In this document: positions 1 to 7,645 of the stretch, one piece after another
Numbering within the stretch: the first letter of the stretch is position 1
Layout of the letters: the number at the start of each line of letters is the position of its first letter
From: Candidatus Gastranaerophilales bacterium
GTDB taxonomy: Bacteria; Cyanobacteriota; Vampirovibrionia; Gastranaerophilales; Gastranaerophilaceae
NCBI GenBank assembly: GCA_944325005.1
Contig: CALUYO010000001.1
Location: 62,001 to 126,000 of the forward strand
Direction of reading: 5' to 3'
Length of the DNA stretch: 64,000 bases
Position numbers and translations under genes: made by a program
The notes under the pieces: generated by a model
The model's database searches: none
What the model was told of the DNA's origin: nothing
What the model saw: the letters and a program-made list of their open reading frames with translations, nothing else

Positions 1-528
1 ATAAAAGCTGTTGCAACTGTAAGCATGTATGATATGGGCAGAGCCAGAAGACAGGGTGTCGGCGATACCGTATCTTATGAAGACAGAATGAAAACTCTTG
101 ATGAAATAGGAAGACAAAGAACACTTGAATTTAGAGGCGGAAAGAGAAAAGATATAAGAGCTTTGCCTGTAAAAGTAGATGAAAATACTCCGCAATATGC
201 AAGAGAATTTATTGCTTATTATGAAAATCCTGAACGCGGTTATCACCCGAACTCTGACGGCTGGTATTCATATACAAGTCTTGCTCCTATGATGAACTTT
301 TTCCCGTTTGCGCAAATTGAAACAATTTCACCGCGTCCTGTATTGTTTATAGTTGGAGAAAATGCCGTATCAAAATATTTTAGCGATGATGCTTACTCAA
401 AAGCAGCTGAACCGAAGGAGCTTTTTGTTATTAAAGATGCGACACATGTTGATTTATATGACGTCCCGCAATATATGGGGCAGGCTCTTGATAAGTTGGA
501 TTCTTACTTTAAACAATATTTAAAATAG
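1..528 (+). CDS. alpha/beta-hydrolase-like protein, 3' part (runs off left edge)
   Basis: The reading frame is open from base 1, so the gene begins outside the window; the first ATG at 25 is internal. The visible 175 codons look like the C-terminal half of an alpha/beta hydrolase of the dienelactone-hydrolase/peptidase S9-like group. The segment 'SPRPVLFIVGENAVSKYFS' followed by 'ATHVDLYD' resembles the late strand with the acidic residue and the loop with the catalytic histidine. The nucleophile elbow lies off the window. The gene ends in a strong hairpin shared with the convergent ABC permease. The substrate cannot be read from the sequence. Confidence 0.7.
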   Translation: MKAVATVSMYDMGRARRQGVGDTVSYEDRMKTLDEIGRQRTLEFRGGKRKDIRALPVKVDENTPQYAREFIAYYENPERGYHPNSDGWYSYTSLAPMMNFFPFAQIETISPRPVLFIVGENAVSKYFSDDAYSKAAEPKELFVIKDATHVDLYDVPQYMGQALDKLDSYFKQYLK

Positions 529-553
529 ATAACTGTCACTGCTCTCTATTATA

Positions 554-603
554 AAAACTAACAATTTTCGTATATAAAATTTTTACGATTATTGTTAGTT
601 TTT
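554..603. terminator. bidirectional intrinsic terminator
   Basis: The inverted repeat AAAAACTAACAAT / ATTGTTAGTTTTT has A-runs on one side and T-runs on the other. It lies between the stop of the hydrolase (+) and the stop of the ABC permease (-) and would work in both directions. Confidence 0.75.
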
Positions 604-1752
604 TTATCCGAGCTTTCTCTTGAATGTTCGCCCCGCAAGGGTTAAAGTTATTGAAGCAATTATAATCAGCGGGATTAGATTTGTGAAAACATCTGCAAAC
701 CCCATTCCTTTCAAGAATATTCCTCGGGTTAAAACCATAAAAAATCGGACAGGATTAAGCCAGGTCAAATATTGCAGAGCAACAGGCATATCTTCTATCG
801 GAGAAATAAAGCCGGATAAAAGCACGGCCGGCATCATAAATGTCATCGCGGATAGAATTGCCTGCTGCTGGGTGTTACAGATTGCAGAAATATAAAGTCC
901 GACACCGACTATTGCAAGAAGAGAAATAAAAATTGAAATCATAAATAAAAGGAATGAGCCGGCAAACGGGATATGGAAAAATATGATTACAATTCCCGTC
1001 ATAATCATAGTTAATGCCATTGCAATAATAAGAGGCGGGATTGATTTGCCCAGCAGAATTTCAAAAGAGGAAAGAGGGCTTACGATAAGCTGGTCAAAAG
1101 TCCCGAGTTCTCTTTCGCGTGCAATGGAAAGCGAGGTTAAGATTAAAGTCGTTACAAGCGAGAGCATTGCAACAATTACTGTTAAAATATACCATTTATA
1201 TTCAAGGTTTGGATTAAACCAGTTACGGACAGATATATTTATATTTGCACTGCTCATAACTCCCTCGCCCCGTGGGAGAGAAGGTCTTGTTGATGAAGAA
1301 ACTTCCGCACCGTAGCCTGTGATTATCTGTGATGCATAACCTGATGCAATTGACGCTGAATTTGTTTGCCTGCCGTCTGAAATTACCTGAACAGTTGCTG
1401 TTTTTCCCGATTTGATATTTCGTGAAAAATCATTATTTATCATTAATCCAATCTGTACTTTTTGTGCGTCAAGTTTCTTTTTAAAATCGGCTTCATTATC
1501 CACATAGTAAAAATTTCTGAATCTTGGCGAATTTTCAAACCTTGATAACAATTCTCTTGATTCGACACTTTGAGAACGGTCAAAAACAGCCGTATCAATA
1601 TTTTGTACTTCCATTGTAGCTGCGTTTGAAAAAATCAAGAGCTGTACTATCGGAAGCCCGATAATTATTCCTTTTGTTTTCGGGTCATTCCAGATTGTTA
1701 TAAATTCTTTTTTCATCAGCGCAAGAACTCTACGGAAAAAATCTCTAATCAT
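604..1752 (-). CDS. ABC-2 type transporter permease (YbhR/YbhS-like), last gene of efflux operon
   Basis: This 382-residue inner-membrane subunit of a drug-type ABC exporter has one N-terminal membrane helix (about 28-48), a large periplasmic domain, and five to six helices from about residue 185 to the C-terminus, including the ABC-2 motif region 'ARERELGTFDQLIVSPLS'. It overlaps the upstream permease by 4 bp (ATGA), so the two are translationally coupled and probably pair as a heterodimer. Residues 156-166 (RPSLPRGEGVM) are encoded by a GC-rich palindromic repeat inserted in frame in the periplasmic domain, just before the conserved 'NWFNPNLEYKWY' segment. The substrate is unknown; relatives export drugs or hydrophobic compounds. 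Confidence 0.88.
   Translation of the reverse strand: MIRDFFRRVLALMKKEFITIWNDPKTKGIIIGLPIVQLLIFSNAATMEVQNIDTAVFDRSQSVESRELLSRFENSPRFRNFYYVDNEADFKKKLDAQKVQIGLMINNDFSRNIKSGKTATVQVISDGRQTNSASIASGYASQIITGYGAEVSSSTRPSLPRGEGVMSSANINISVRNWFNPNLEYKWYILTVIVAMLSLVTTLILTSLSIARERELGTFDQLIVSPLSSFEILLGKSIPPLIIAMALTMIMTGIVIIFFHIPFAGSFLLFMISIFISLLAIVGVGLYISAICNTQQQAILSAMTFMMPAVLLSGFISPIEDMPVALQYLTWLNPVRFFMVLTRGIFLKGMGFADVFTNLIPLIIIASITLTLAGRTFKRKLG
1255..1287. repeat. GC-rich palindromic repeat, copy A, in frame inside ABC permease
   Basis: The core CCCTCGCCCCGTGGGAGAG is far more GC-rich than the surrounding gene. It shares the pattern C-CCC-n-TGGGAGAG with the second copy at 26526-26560. It resembles the widespread CCCTC...GGGAGAGGG dispersed palindromes of many bacteria. 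It is translated as 11 residues without breaking the permease frame. Confidence 0.6.
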
Positions 1753-2897
1753 TGTTGTTTCTGCCTTTCGATATTGGGGCGGGAAGGAACTTTTTCCAGT
1801 CTCATAGAAGTATTTTTATAAACAGCGGCAAATAAAATCAAGCCGAGTATTGTTAAATATATTGCATTGGCAGTAACAATTTCGGGTACTGTTCCCGCCA
1901 TAAACTCGCTTTCTATAAACGAAACATAATATCTTGGCGGTAAAATTCTTGTCAGATGCTGGAAAAATACCGGCATGGAATTTATCGGGAACATTAAGCC
2001 TGAAAGCATTAGAGCCGGCATAAATCCTACACTCATGGCAACCATACTGGCTAAGAATTGATTTTTCAATACTGATGAAACATTTAACCCTATTCCAAGT
2101 GATGTAAAGAGGAATAAACTGCTTACCAGCAGCAGGACAAAATAATTACCCCTGAATGGTATTTGAAAAATAACAATACAGAGAAAAATATTAAATGTGA
2201 GCGACAGCATTCCGAGAATAAAATACGGAATATATTTGCCTAATACTATATGAATTGTTTTTACTGAGGTTGAAAGCATGGCTTCCATAGTTCCTCGCTC
2301 CCATTCGCGTGCAACAACAAGCGAGGTTAATAAAATTCCGATTAGCGTCATTGTGATTGCGATTGATCCGGGAACAATAAAATAATGACTGTTTAAATCG
2401 GGATTGTACCATGTTCGGACTTCGGTATTTATTGCAGGTTGTTTTGCGGAATTTGCATATTTGCTCGTTGCAAGCCAGTTGTTTGCAATTGCAAGAGCAT
2501 AACTTTGAACATAATTTGCCGTATTAACTTCCGAACCGTCTGTAATAACCAGCAAATCTGCACTCTGTCCTCTTGCGAGTTTTGTTGAAAAGTCATTAGG
2601 GATTATAACGGCTCCTTTAATTTTTGAACGGGCAATCGCGGTTTCAATATCTTTTACATTATCAAAATATATTGAATTAACGTATTTGCTGTGCCCGAAA
2701 GATTTGACAAGCGTTGCAACTTCAGGCGTCGGGTCATCATTTTTAATCCCCATCGTAACTCTGACAGAATCCAGATTTATCCCGTACATATAAATCAGGA
2801 TAGAAATTAAGGGCAGTACAAATGCGATTATTATACTGCTCGGATCGCGGAGAATTTGTTTAATTTCTTTTTTTATGAGCGCAAGAAGTATTTTCAT
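1749..2897 (-). CDS. ABC-2 type transporter permease (YbhS/YbhR-like)
   Basis: This 382-residue paralogue of the next gene downstream has the same layout: an N-terminal helix (about 20-40), a periplasmic domain, then a helix bundle from about residue 175, with the ABC-2 hallmark 'VAREWERGTMEAMLSTSV'. The conserved segment 'EVRTWYNPDLNSHYFIVPG' precedes the helix bundle. It overlaps the ATPase gene by 4 bp and the second permease by 4 bp. With the ATPase, HlyD and TolC proteins it should build a tripartite exporter across both membranes. A Shine-Dalgarno-like GGAGAG lies inside the end of the upstream gene. Confidence 0.9.
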   Translation of the reverse strand: MKILLALIKKEIKQILRDPSSIIIAFVLPLISILIYMYGINLDSVRVTMGIKNDDPTPEVATLVKSFGHSKYVNSIYFDNVKDIETAIARSKIKGAVIIPNDFSTKLARGQSADLLVITDGSEVNTANYVQSYALAIANNWLATSKYANSAKQPAINTEVRTWYNPDLNSHYFIVPGSIAITMTLIGILLTSLVVAREWERGTMEAMLSTSVKTIHIVLGKYIPYFILGMLSLTFNIFLCIVIFQIPFRGNYFVLLLVSSLFLFTSLGIGLNVSSVLKNQFLASMVAMSVGFMPALMLSGLMFPINSMPVFFQHLTRILPPRYYVSFIESEFMAGTVPEIVTANAIYLTILGLILFAAVYKNTSMRLEKVPSRPNIERQKQQ

Positions 2898-4378
2898 TCT
2901 TTTTCACTCTCCTTTATAAGCGTTATAAAAGTTTCTTCCATTGTTTTTGCGCGGGCTTTGTTCTTTAATTCCTGTGGAGTTCCGAGAGCGATTGTTTCCC
3001 CGTGATAGAAAAGGCTTATTCTGTCGCAGTATTCTGCCTCGTCCATAAAGTGGGTTGTTACAAGTATTGTTACTCCCTTTTTGGCAAGGGATGTAATATG
3101 GTTCCAAAAATCGCGTCTTGTCAGAACATCAACGCCGGATGTCGGCTCATCAAGAAATAATACGGGCGGATTGTGAATTAGAGCGCATGCCATTGAAAGA
3201 CGCTGTTTTAAACCCAGCGGTAACTCTTCGCTTTTTTGGTCTGCATACTCTTTTAAACCAAAAACTTCAATAATTTCCTGAACTTTAGATGCTCTGTTTT
3301 TAAATTTTATGCCGTAAGCTGATGCAAAAAATTCAAGATTTTCTCTGACGGTAAGGCTTCCGTAAAGCGAGAATTTTTGCGCCATATAGCCTAAATTTGA
3401 GCGTGCTTTTTCGGGATCTTTTGTAATATCAATTCCCATAATTCTTGCTGTTCCGTTTGTCGGTTTGGCAAGCCCGCACATCATCTTGAAGGAAGTTGAT
3501 TTTCCAGCCCCGTTAGGTCCGAGAAGTCCGAAAATTTCTCCTTTTTGTATGCAGAAAGAATTGTTTTTTACCGCATAAAAGTTTCCGTATTTTTTTTCTA
3601 AGTTATCCGCTTCAACTGTACAGTCTTTTATATCTTTAAGCAGTGTATAATTTTCTGCAATTTTAGAAACCTCCTGCTTATATCCGCCCATAAGGTCAAT
3701 TACTTTATCTTCAAATTCCTGTGCTGTTGCTCCTAAATCATGCGGTTTACCTTCATAAATCACTCTTCCTTTGTCTATAACAACTGCGGTATCAAAACTG
3801 TGGGCTTCATCCAGATATGCGGTTGACCATAGAACCGTTGTTTCGGGGTTTATCATCTCACGCACCATTTGCATTAAATCTTTGCGTGAAATCGGGTCAA
3901 CCCCGACAGACGGTTCGTCAAGAAGCAGAAATTCGGGATTGCCGAGAAGAGTACAGGCTAATCCGAGTTTCTGTTTCATTCCGCCCGACAATGCGCCTGC
4001 AAGCCTGTCTTGAAACGGCGCAAGTTTTGTAAATTCAAGCATTTTTTCAAACTCGTGCGGAACATTTTTTAAATCCGCATAAAGTGTTAAATTTTCAATA
4101 ACCGTTAAATCTTCATAAAGCCCGAATTTTTGAGGCATATAACCGATAAGCGGTGTTAATTCGTCTTTTTGGGTTACAGGATTAAATCCGAGTGTTAAAA
4201 TTTCTCCTTTATCGGGAACTAATAGTCCGATAATTGTCCGTAAGAGCGTAGTTTTTCCCGCTCCGTCAGCACCCATTAATCCTGTGATTTTCCCTTTTTC
4301 AATATTCAGAGAAAGGCTATCAAGAGCTGTTATTTTCCCGAAAGTTTTTGTCAGATTCTTGATTTCAACGGTATTCAT
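2894..4378 (-). CDS. tandem ABC ATP-binding protein (YbhF-like)
   Basis: This 494-residue protein has two ABC ATPase domains. Domain 1 carries Walker A GADGAGKTT (about residue 36), signature LSGGMKQKL and Walker B LLLDEPSVGVD. Domain 2 carries Walker A GPNGAGKSTS (about 288), a degenerate signature LPLGLKQRLS in place of LSGGQ, and Walker B VLFLDEPTSGVD. The asymmetric signature suggests that one composite ATP site is impaired, as in several YbhF-type proteins. It powers the two permeases encoded next. The start ATG follows the HlyD stop directly, with GAGGA as ribosome-binding site. Confidence 0.92.
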   Translation of the reverse strand: MNTVEIKNLTKTFGKITALDSLSLNIEKGKITGLMGADGAGKTTLLRTIIGLLVPDKGEILTLGFNPVTQKDELTPLIGYMPQKFGLYEDLTVIENLTLYADLKNVPHEFEKMLEFTKLAPFQDRLAGALSGGMKQKLGLACTLLGNPEFLLLDEPSVGVDPISRKDLMQMVREMINPETTVLWSTAYLDEAHSFDTAVVIDKGRVIYEGKPHDLGATAQEFEDKVIDLMGGYKQEVSKIAENYTLLKDIKDCTVEADNLEKKYGNFYAVKNNSFCIQKGEIFGLLGPNGAGKSTSFKMMCGLAKPTNGTARIMGIDITKDPEKARSNLGYMAQKFSLYGSLTVRENLEFFASAYGIKFKNRASKVQEIIEVFGLKEYADQKSEELPLGLKQRLSMACALIHNPPVLFLDEPTSGVDVLTRRDFWNHITSLAKKGVTILVTTHFMDEAEYCDRISLFYHGETIALGTPQELKNKARAKTMEETFITLIKESEKE

Positions 4379-5230
4379 TTAGTCCTCGCCCGTTAAATCT
4401 ACCTTGATTGTTACAGGCATACCCTGACGCAAGTATTCGTCTATATCATAAATGTATACTCTTATACGGTAAACCAGATTTGTTCTTATATCTGTTGATT
4501 GGACGGTCTTAGGCGTAAACTCTGCAACCGGCGAAATATATCCGACCTGACCTGTGTATTCTCTTTTATTGCCTGTTTTGGGGTCAGTTGTGTCTGTGTA
4601 AACTTTTACGGTTTGTCCGTATTTGATGTTGCCTAAATCTGTTTCGTTAACATAAGCACGCACCCATACAGGTTTTGTTTTTGCCATTGTGTAAACCGGC
4701 TGGCCTTTAGAAACATTTGCTCCCGGTTCCTGAACTCTTATCATAATTATTCCTTCTTCCAGTGCATAGACTTTTGTATAATCCAGCTGGTTTTTAGCAA
4801 AATTTTTCTGTGCAACTGCGCCGTCATAATCAGCTTTTGATTTGTTTTTTGTGTTCAATAAGGTGTCATAATCCTGTTTTGAAATCGTATTATCTTCAAC
4901 CAGAGGCGCCTGACGTTCAAATTTTGATTCGGCATCGTCTTTCAGGGCAAGCGTTTTTTCAACATCGGCTTCTGCCTTTTCCAGATTTGATACATAATCC
5001 TTATCATCTAGAATGGCGATTAACTCACCTGCTTTTACAGTATCGCCTTCTTCTTTCAGCATTTTTTCAATCTTGCCCGCTACCTGAAAACTTAAATCAA
5101 CCTGCCGGATTTCAATGTTGCCGTAAAGCGTAAGTTCATTTTCTGTTTTACGGTTTTTAAAATACAAAAATCCTAAAGTCCCGCAAACGATTAAAACTAA
5201 TAATATCAAAACGAGTGTTTTTTTCTTCAT
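4379..5230 (-). CDS. HlyD-family membrane fusion protein (YbhG-like)
   Basis: This 283-residue periplasmic adaptor has an N-terminal membrane anchor (about 4-23), a biotinyl-lipoyl-like half ('GKIEKMLKEEGDTVKAGELIA'-type motif), a helical hairpin (about 80-150) predicted to contact TolC, the second lipoyl half ('EPGANVSKGQPVYTM'), and a beta-barrel domain. It links the ABC permeases to the outer-membrane factor. Its start overlaps the tolC-family gene by 4 bp and is preceded by GGAGGTC. Its stop abuts the ATPase start, so it sits mid-operon. Confidence 0.9.
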   Translation of the reverse strand: MKKKTLVLILLVLIVCGTLGFLYFKNRKTENELTLYGNIEIRQVDLSFQVAGKIEKMLKEEGDTVKAGELIAILDDKDYVSNLEKAEADVEKTLALKDDAESKFERQAPLVEDNTISKQDYDTLLNTKNKSKADYDGAVAQKNFAKNQLDYTKVYALEEGIIMIRVQEPGANVSKGQPVYTMAKTKPVWVRAYVNETDLGNIKYGQTVKVYTDTTDPKTGNKREYTGQVGYISPVAEFTPKTVQSTDIRTNLVYRIRVYIYDIDEYLRQGMPVTIKVDLTGED

Positions 5231-6546
5231 AATTGACCTCCGACGGCTTTATATAATGTGAAATAATTTACTATTCTCTGTGTTTTTGCCTGTGCGTAAT
5301 TTGTTTGCGTATTTATAAATTTATTTTCTTCTGCCAGATATTCAGGCTCGGAAATAACTCCTTGTCTGAGTTTTTTTTGTGCGTTTTGGAAATTCTGTGT
5401 TTCATAATTAAGCTCTGATTTTGTATTATTCTCTATTTGTTTATCATGTTTGATTATACAAAGCGATGTATTAACTTCTTTGACAGCTTCCAAATTCGTC
5501 TGATTATAATTCTCAAAAAGTTCTTCATACTTTGCTTTTTGAATTTTTAAATTTGCAACCTTCATCCCGCCTTTAAAAATATCCTGCGTTGCACCGGCTA
5601 AAATTGCGGCAAGCGAGGATTCCCATGAGAAAAATGTCCCCGGTGCTATGGTATTAAAAGCCCACACGCCGACAATATTAAATCTCGGAAAAAATTCTTT
5701 TTTAGCAACTCTTACATCAATTTTTGCTTTTTCAAGATTTGCCTCTGCCATTTTTACATCTGGTCTTGCAAAAATCACGTCAGAACTTATTTCGTCAGGG
5801 ATTTTGCCGGAATATTCAAAATTCTCCAAATCCCCTACCTTCATATCAGCAATATTTGAGGAAGAATTCCCAGTCAAAACCGCTAACTGCATCATTGCTG
5901 TTTCGCGTTCCTTTTGTAATTTTTCGAGAGAACTTTTGCCTGCTTCTACACTTTTTTTAGCATTATTCAACTCAGTTAAACTTATAACTCCGCGTTCATA
6001 TTTTTTAATGCTTCTGTTTAAAATTTCTTCCTGATTTTTTAGAATTTCCATTTGCTTTTCAATCAAATCGTCATACTGCAGAATATTTGTATAAACAGTT
6101 GCGACATCGGTTAAAAGTGCTAAATAAATTATTTTTTCATTAAATTTTGCAGCCTCCCAGCTTTTCTTTACCGATTTCGTTTTATCCCTGTTTTTCAAAA
6201 GTAAATCAGCCTCATAACTTGCCATAAAAGGAAGTATAAAAGCATTATCTTTTAATTGAAAAGTGTCCAGTTCAGGAACTTTTATCCCAAGATAATTTGC
6301 GCTGACACTGAATGAAGGGAGTTCTTTCCCCAGAGAATATTTTGTCTGCTGGCGGTACTGTTCAACAACATGACCGGCTTTTTTCAAGTCGTGGTTGTTA
6401 TTCAACGCATCCTGAATATAGCAGTTCAAGTTTTCATCGTTAAACCTGTTAAAAAATTCAATATTCAATTCCTGAATATCAACCGCAAAGCAGCTTTGTG
6501 CCATAAACAGCAAAGCTAATACAAGGAGCAGTTTTTTAACCCTCAT
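5227..6546 (-). CDS. TolC-family outer-membrane efflux protein
   Basis: This 439-residue protein has a signal peptide (about 1-21, ending SCFA) and two repeats of long amphipathic helices typical of TolC/OprM trimers. The phrases 'DVIFARPDVKMAEANLEKAKIDVRVAKKE'-like and 'RYERGVISLTEL'-like are hallmarks of the outer-membrane efflux protein family. It provides the outer-membrane tunnel for the exporter encoded downstream. The ATG overlaps the end of the TetR gene and has an AGGAGG site, so it is probably translated from the tetR transcript. Confidence 0.9.
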   Translation of the reverse strand: MRVKKLLLVLALLFMAQSCFAVDIQELNIEFFNRFNDENLNCYIQDALNNNHDLKKAGHVVEQYRQQTKYSLGKELPSFSVSANYLGIKVPELDTFQLKDNAFILPFMASYEADLLLKNRDKTKSVKKSWEAAKFNEKIIYLALLTDVATVYTNILQYDDLIEKQMEILKNQEEILNRSIKKYERGVISLTELNNAKKSVEAGKSSLEKLQKERETAMMQLAVLTGNSSSNIADMKVGDLENFEYSGKIPDEISSDVIFARPDVKMAEANLEKAKIDVRVAKKEFFPRFNIVGVWAFNTIAPGTFFSWESSLAAILAGATQDIFKGGMKVANLKIQKAKYEELFENYNQTNLEAVKEVNTSLCIIKHDKQIENNTKSELNYETQNFQNAQKKLRQGVISEPEYLAEENKFINTQTNYAQAKTQRIVNYFTLYKAVGGQL

Positions 6547-7171
6547 TTACACCCTCCTTTATAACACTTTTAATATAAAGTTTTACATTTTCTTTTATAA
6601 TTTTAATATCTTCTTCACAGAAATCATCCTGCCCCAGAGGCCTAAGCGAGAATGCCGGAAGAATACGCGGAGAATTTACCTGAGAAAGCATAAAGAGAGT
6701 TTTGAATACAACAAGTCTGTCATTAACATCTCTGTTTAAAACTCTTGCAACCACAGCTCTCATATAATCCAGAACAGGAGATTTGACTATAAAATCCGGT
6801 TTTTGCTGCTCTTTTAAAAGTATTACAATTAAATCCGAAGAAATGTTTGTATAGAAAAAGTCAACGAATTTTTCGGATATAACCATTAGCAAATCAGCGC
6901 ATTCATCAACGCTCATACTTTTGGGATTTCTATTCAAATTAAGAAAATTTTTTGAATATTCAATCTGTTTTTCAAGGAGATTTTCGATAATACCGTTGTA
7001 CAATTCTTGTTTTCCGCCCCAGTAATATGAAATCATGCAAAGATTTACATTAGCTTTTTTGCAGATTTCTCTGATGCTTGTTCCGTCAAACCCCTTTTGT
7101 GCAAAGAGCTTTGTTGCAGCCTCTAAAATTCTTGTTTTTGAATTTTCATCTTTTTCATTATCATAGAGCAT
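6536..7171 (-). CDS. TetR-family regulator with CecR-like C-terminal domain
   Basis: This regulator has about 211 residues. The N-terminal helix-turn-helix (about 12-58, 'ATKLFAQKGFDGTSIREICK') is classic TetR, and the rest resembles the DUF1956/CecR ligand domain. CecR controls the related ybh exporter in enterobacteria, so the pairing with a YbhGFSR-like operon is meaningful. I start it at the ATG at 7171, not the in-frame ATG at 7189. The latter lies inside the palindrome between the -35 and -10 boxes, upstream of the expected transcription start. The gene is first in the efflux operon and probably represses it and itself. Confidence 0.88.
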   Translation of the reverse strand: MLYDNEKDENSKTRILEAATKLFAQKGFDGTSIREICKKANVNLCMISYYWGGKQELYNGIIENLLEKQIEYSKNFLNLNRNPKSMSVDECADLLMVISEKFVDFFYTNISSDLIVILLKEQQKPDFIVKSPVLDYMRAVVARVLNRDVNDRLVVFKTLFMLSQVNSPRILPAFSLRPLGQDDFCEEDIKIIKENVKLYIKSVIKEGVNEG

Positions 7172-7177
7172 AATGTG

Positions 7178-7206
7178 ATTATAAAACAAACGTTTGATTT
7201 TGTCAA
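7178..7206 (-). promoter_or_regulatory. consensus sigma70-type promoter with operator palindrome for tetR-efflux operon
   Basis: On the minus strand, TTGACA (7201-7206), a 17-bp spacer and TATAAT (7178-7183) are all perfect consensus. The spacer contains the perfect palindrome CAAACGTTTG (7187-7196), a plausible TetR operator. The expected transcription start, about 7 nt downstream, falls on the A of the ATG at 7171, so the transcript would be leaderless. Confidence 0.8.
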
Positions 7207-7237
7207 GGTAACAAATAATTTGGTCTGGTTATTGTAT

Positions 7238-7268
7238 AAAAAAAGTCCGAAATTATCGGACTTTTTTT
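7238..7268 (-). terminator. intrinsic terminator of the cupin gene
   Basis: The inverted repeat AAAAAAAGTCCGA / TCGGACTTTTTTT lies directly after the cupin stop. On the minus strand it ends in a T-run. It separates the cupin transcript from the tetR promoter. Confidence 0.8.
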
Positions 7269-7270
7269 AT

Positions 7271-7576
7271 TTAGATTTTTATTAAAAAGAATTTACTGTC
7301 TTTAAGGGCAACAACTTTATGCCGTTCATCTTTTTTAAACATAAGAATTTCCCCCTTATCAACTTTAAATTTTTCAGCATCAAAATGAAGTTCTATTTCA
7401 CCGTCTAAAACATAGACAGCGGCATCGCAGATAGATGTATGTGTATCGATAATTTCATTTTTCTTAATTGCAATAATAGATATACAATTGTCATTATCCT
7501 CCATCAAAATTTCGCGTTTAAATTTTTCTTCTCCTAAATCGACAATATCTTTGGCTTTTAATACATTATAGAACAT
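7271..7576 (-). CDS. small cupin-domain protein
   Basis: This 101-residue protein consists of one cupin barrel. Motif 1 is partly recognisable in 'DTHTSICDAAVYVLDGEIELH' and motif 2 in 'GEILMFKKDERHKV'. The usual histidine pair of motif 1 is reduced, so metal binding is uncertain. A strong AAGGAGG site precedes the ATG, and a hairpin terminator follows the stop, so it is a single-gene unit. The role may be small-ligand binding or stress sensing; nothing in the sequence decides. Confidence 0.75.
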   Translation of the reverse strand: MFYNVLKAKDIVDLGEEKFKREILMEDNDNCISIIAIKKNEIIDTHTSICDAAVYVLDGEIELHFDAEKFKVDKGEILMFKKDERHKVVALKDSKFFLIKI

Positions 7577-7645
7577 GTTTTTACCTCCTTTTATTTTATT
7601 AAAAGGAAAAAATACATTATTTCTATACTCGAAAGAGTAATATTA

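Noticed and set aside
7172-7189. Upstream ATG of tetR at 7189
   Set aside because: It lies inside the promoter spacer, upstream of the predicted transcription start, and has no Shine-Dalgarno site.
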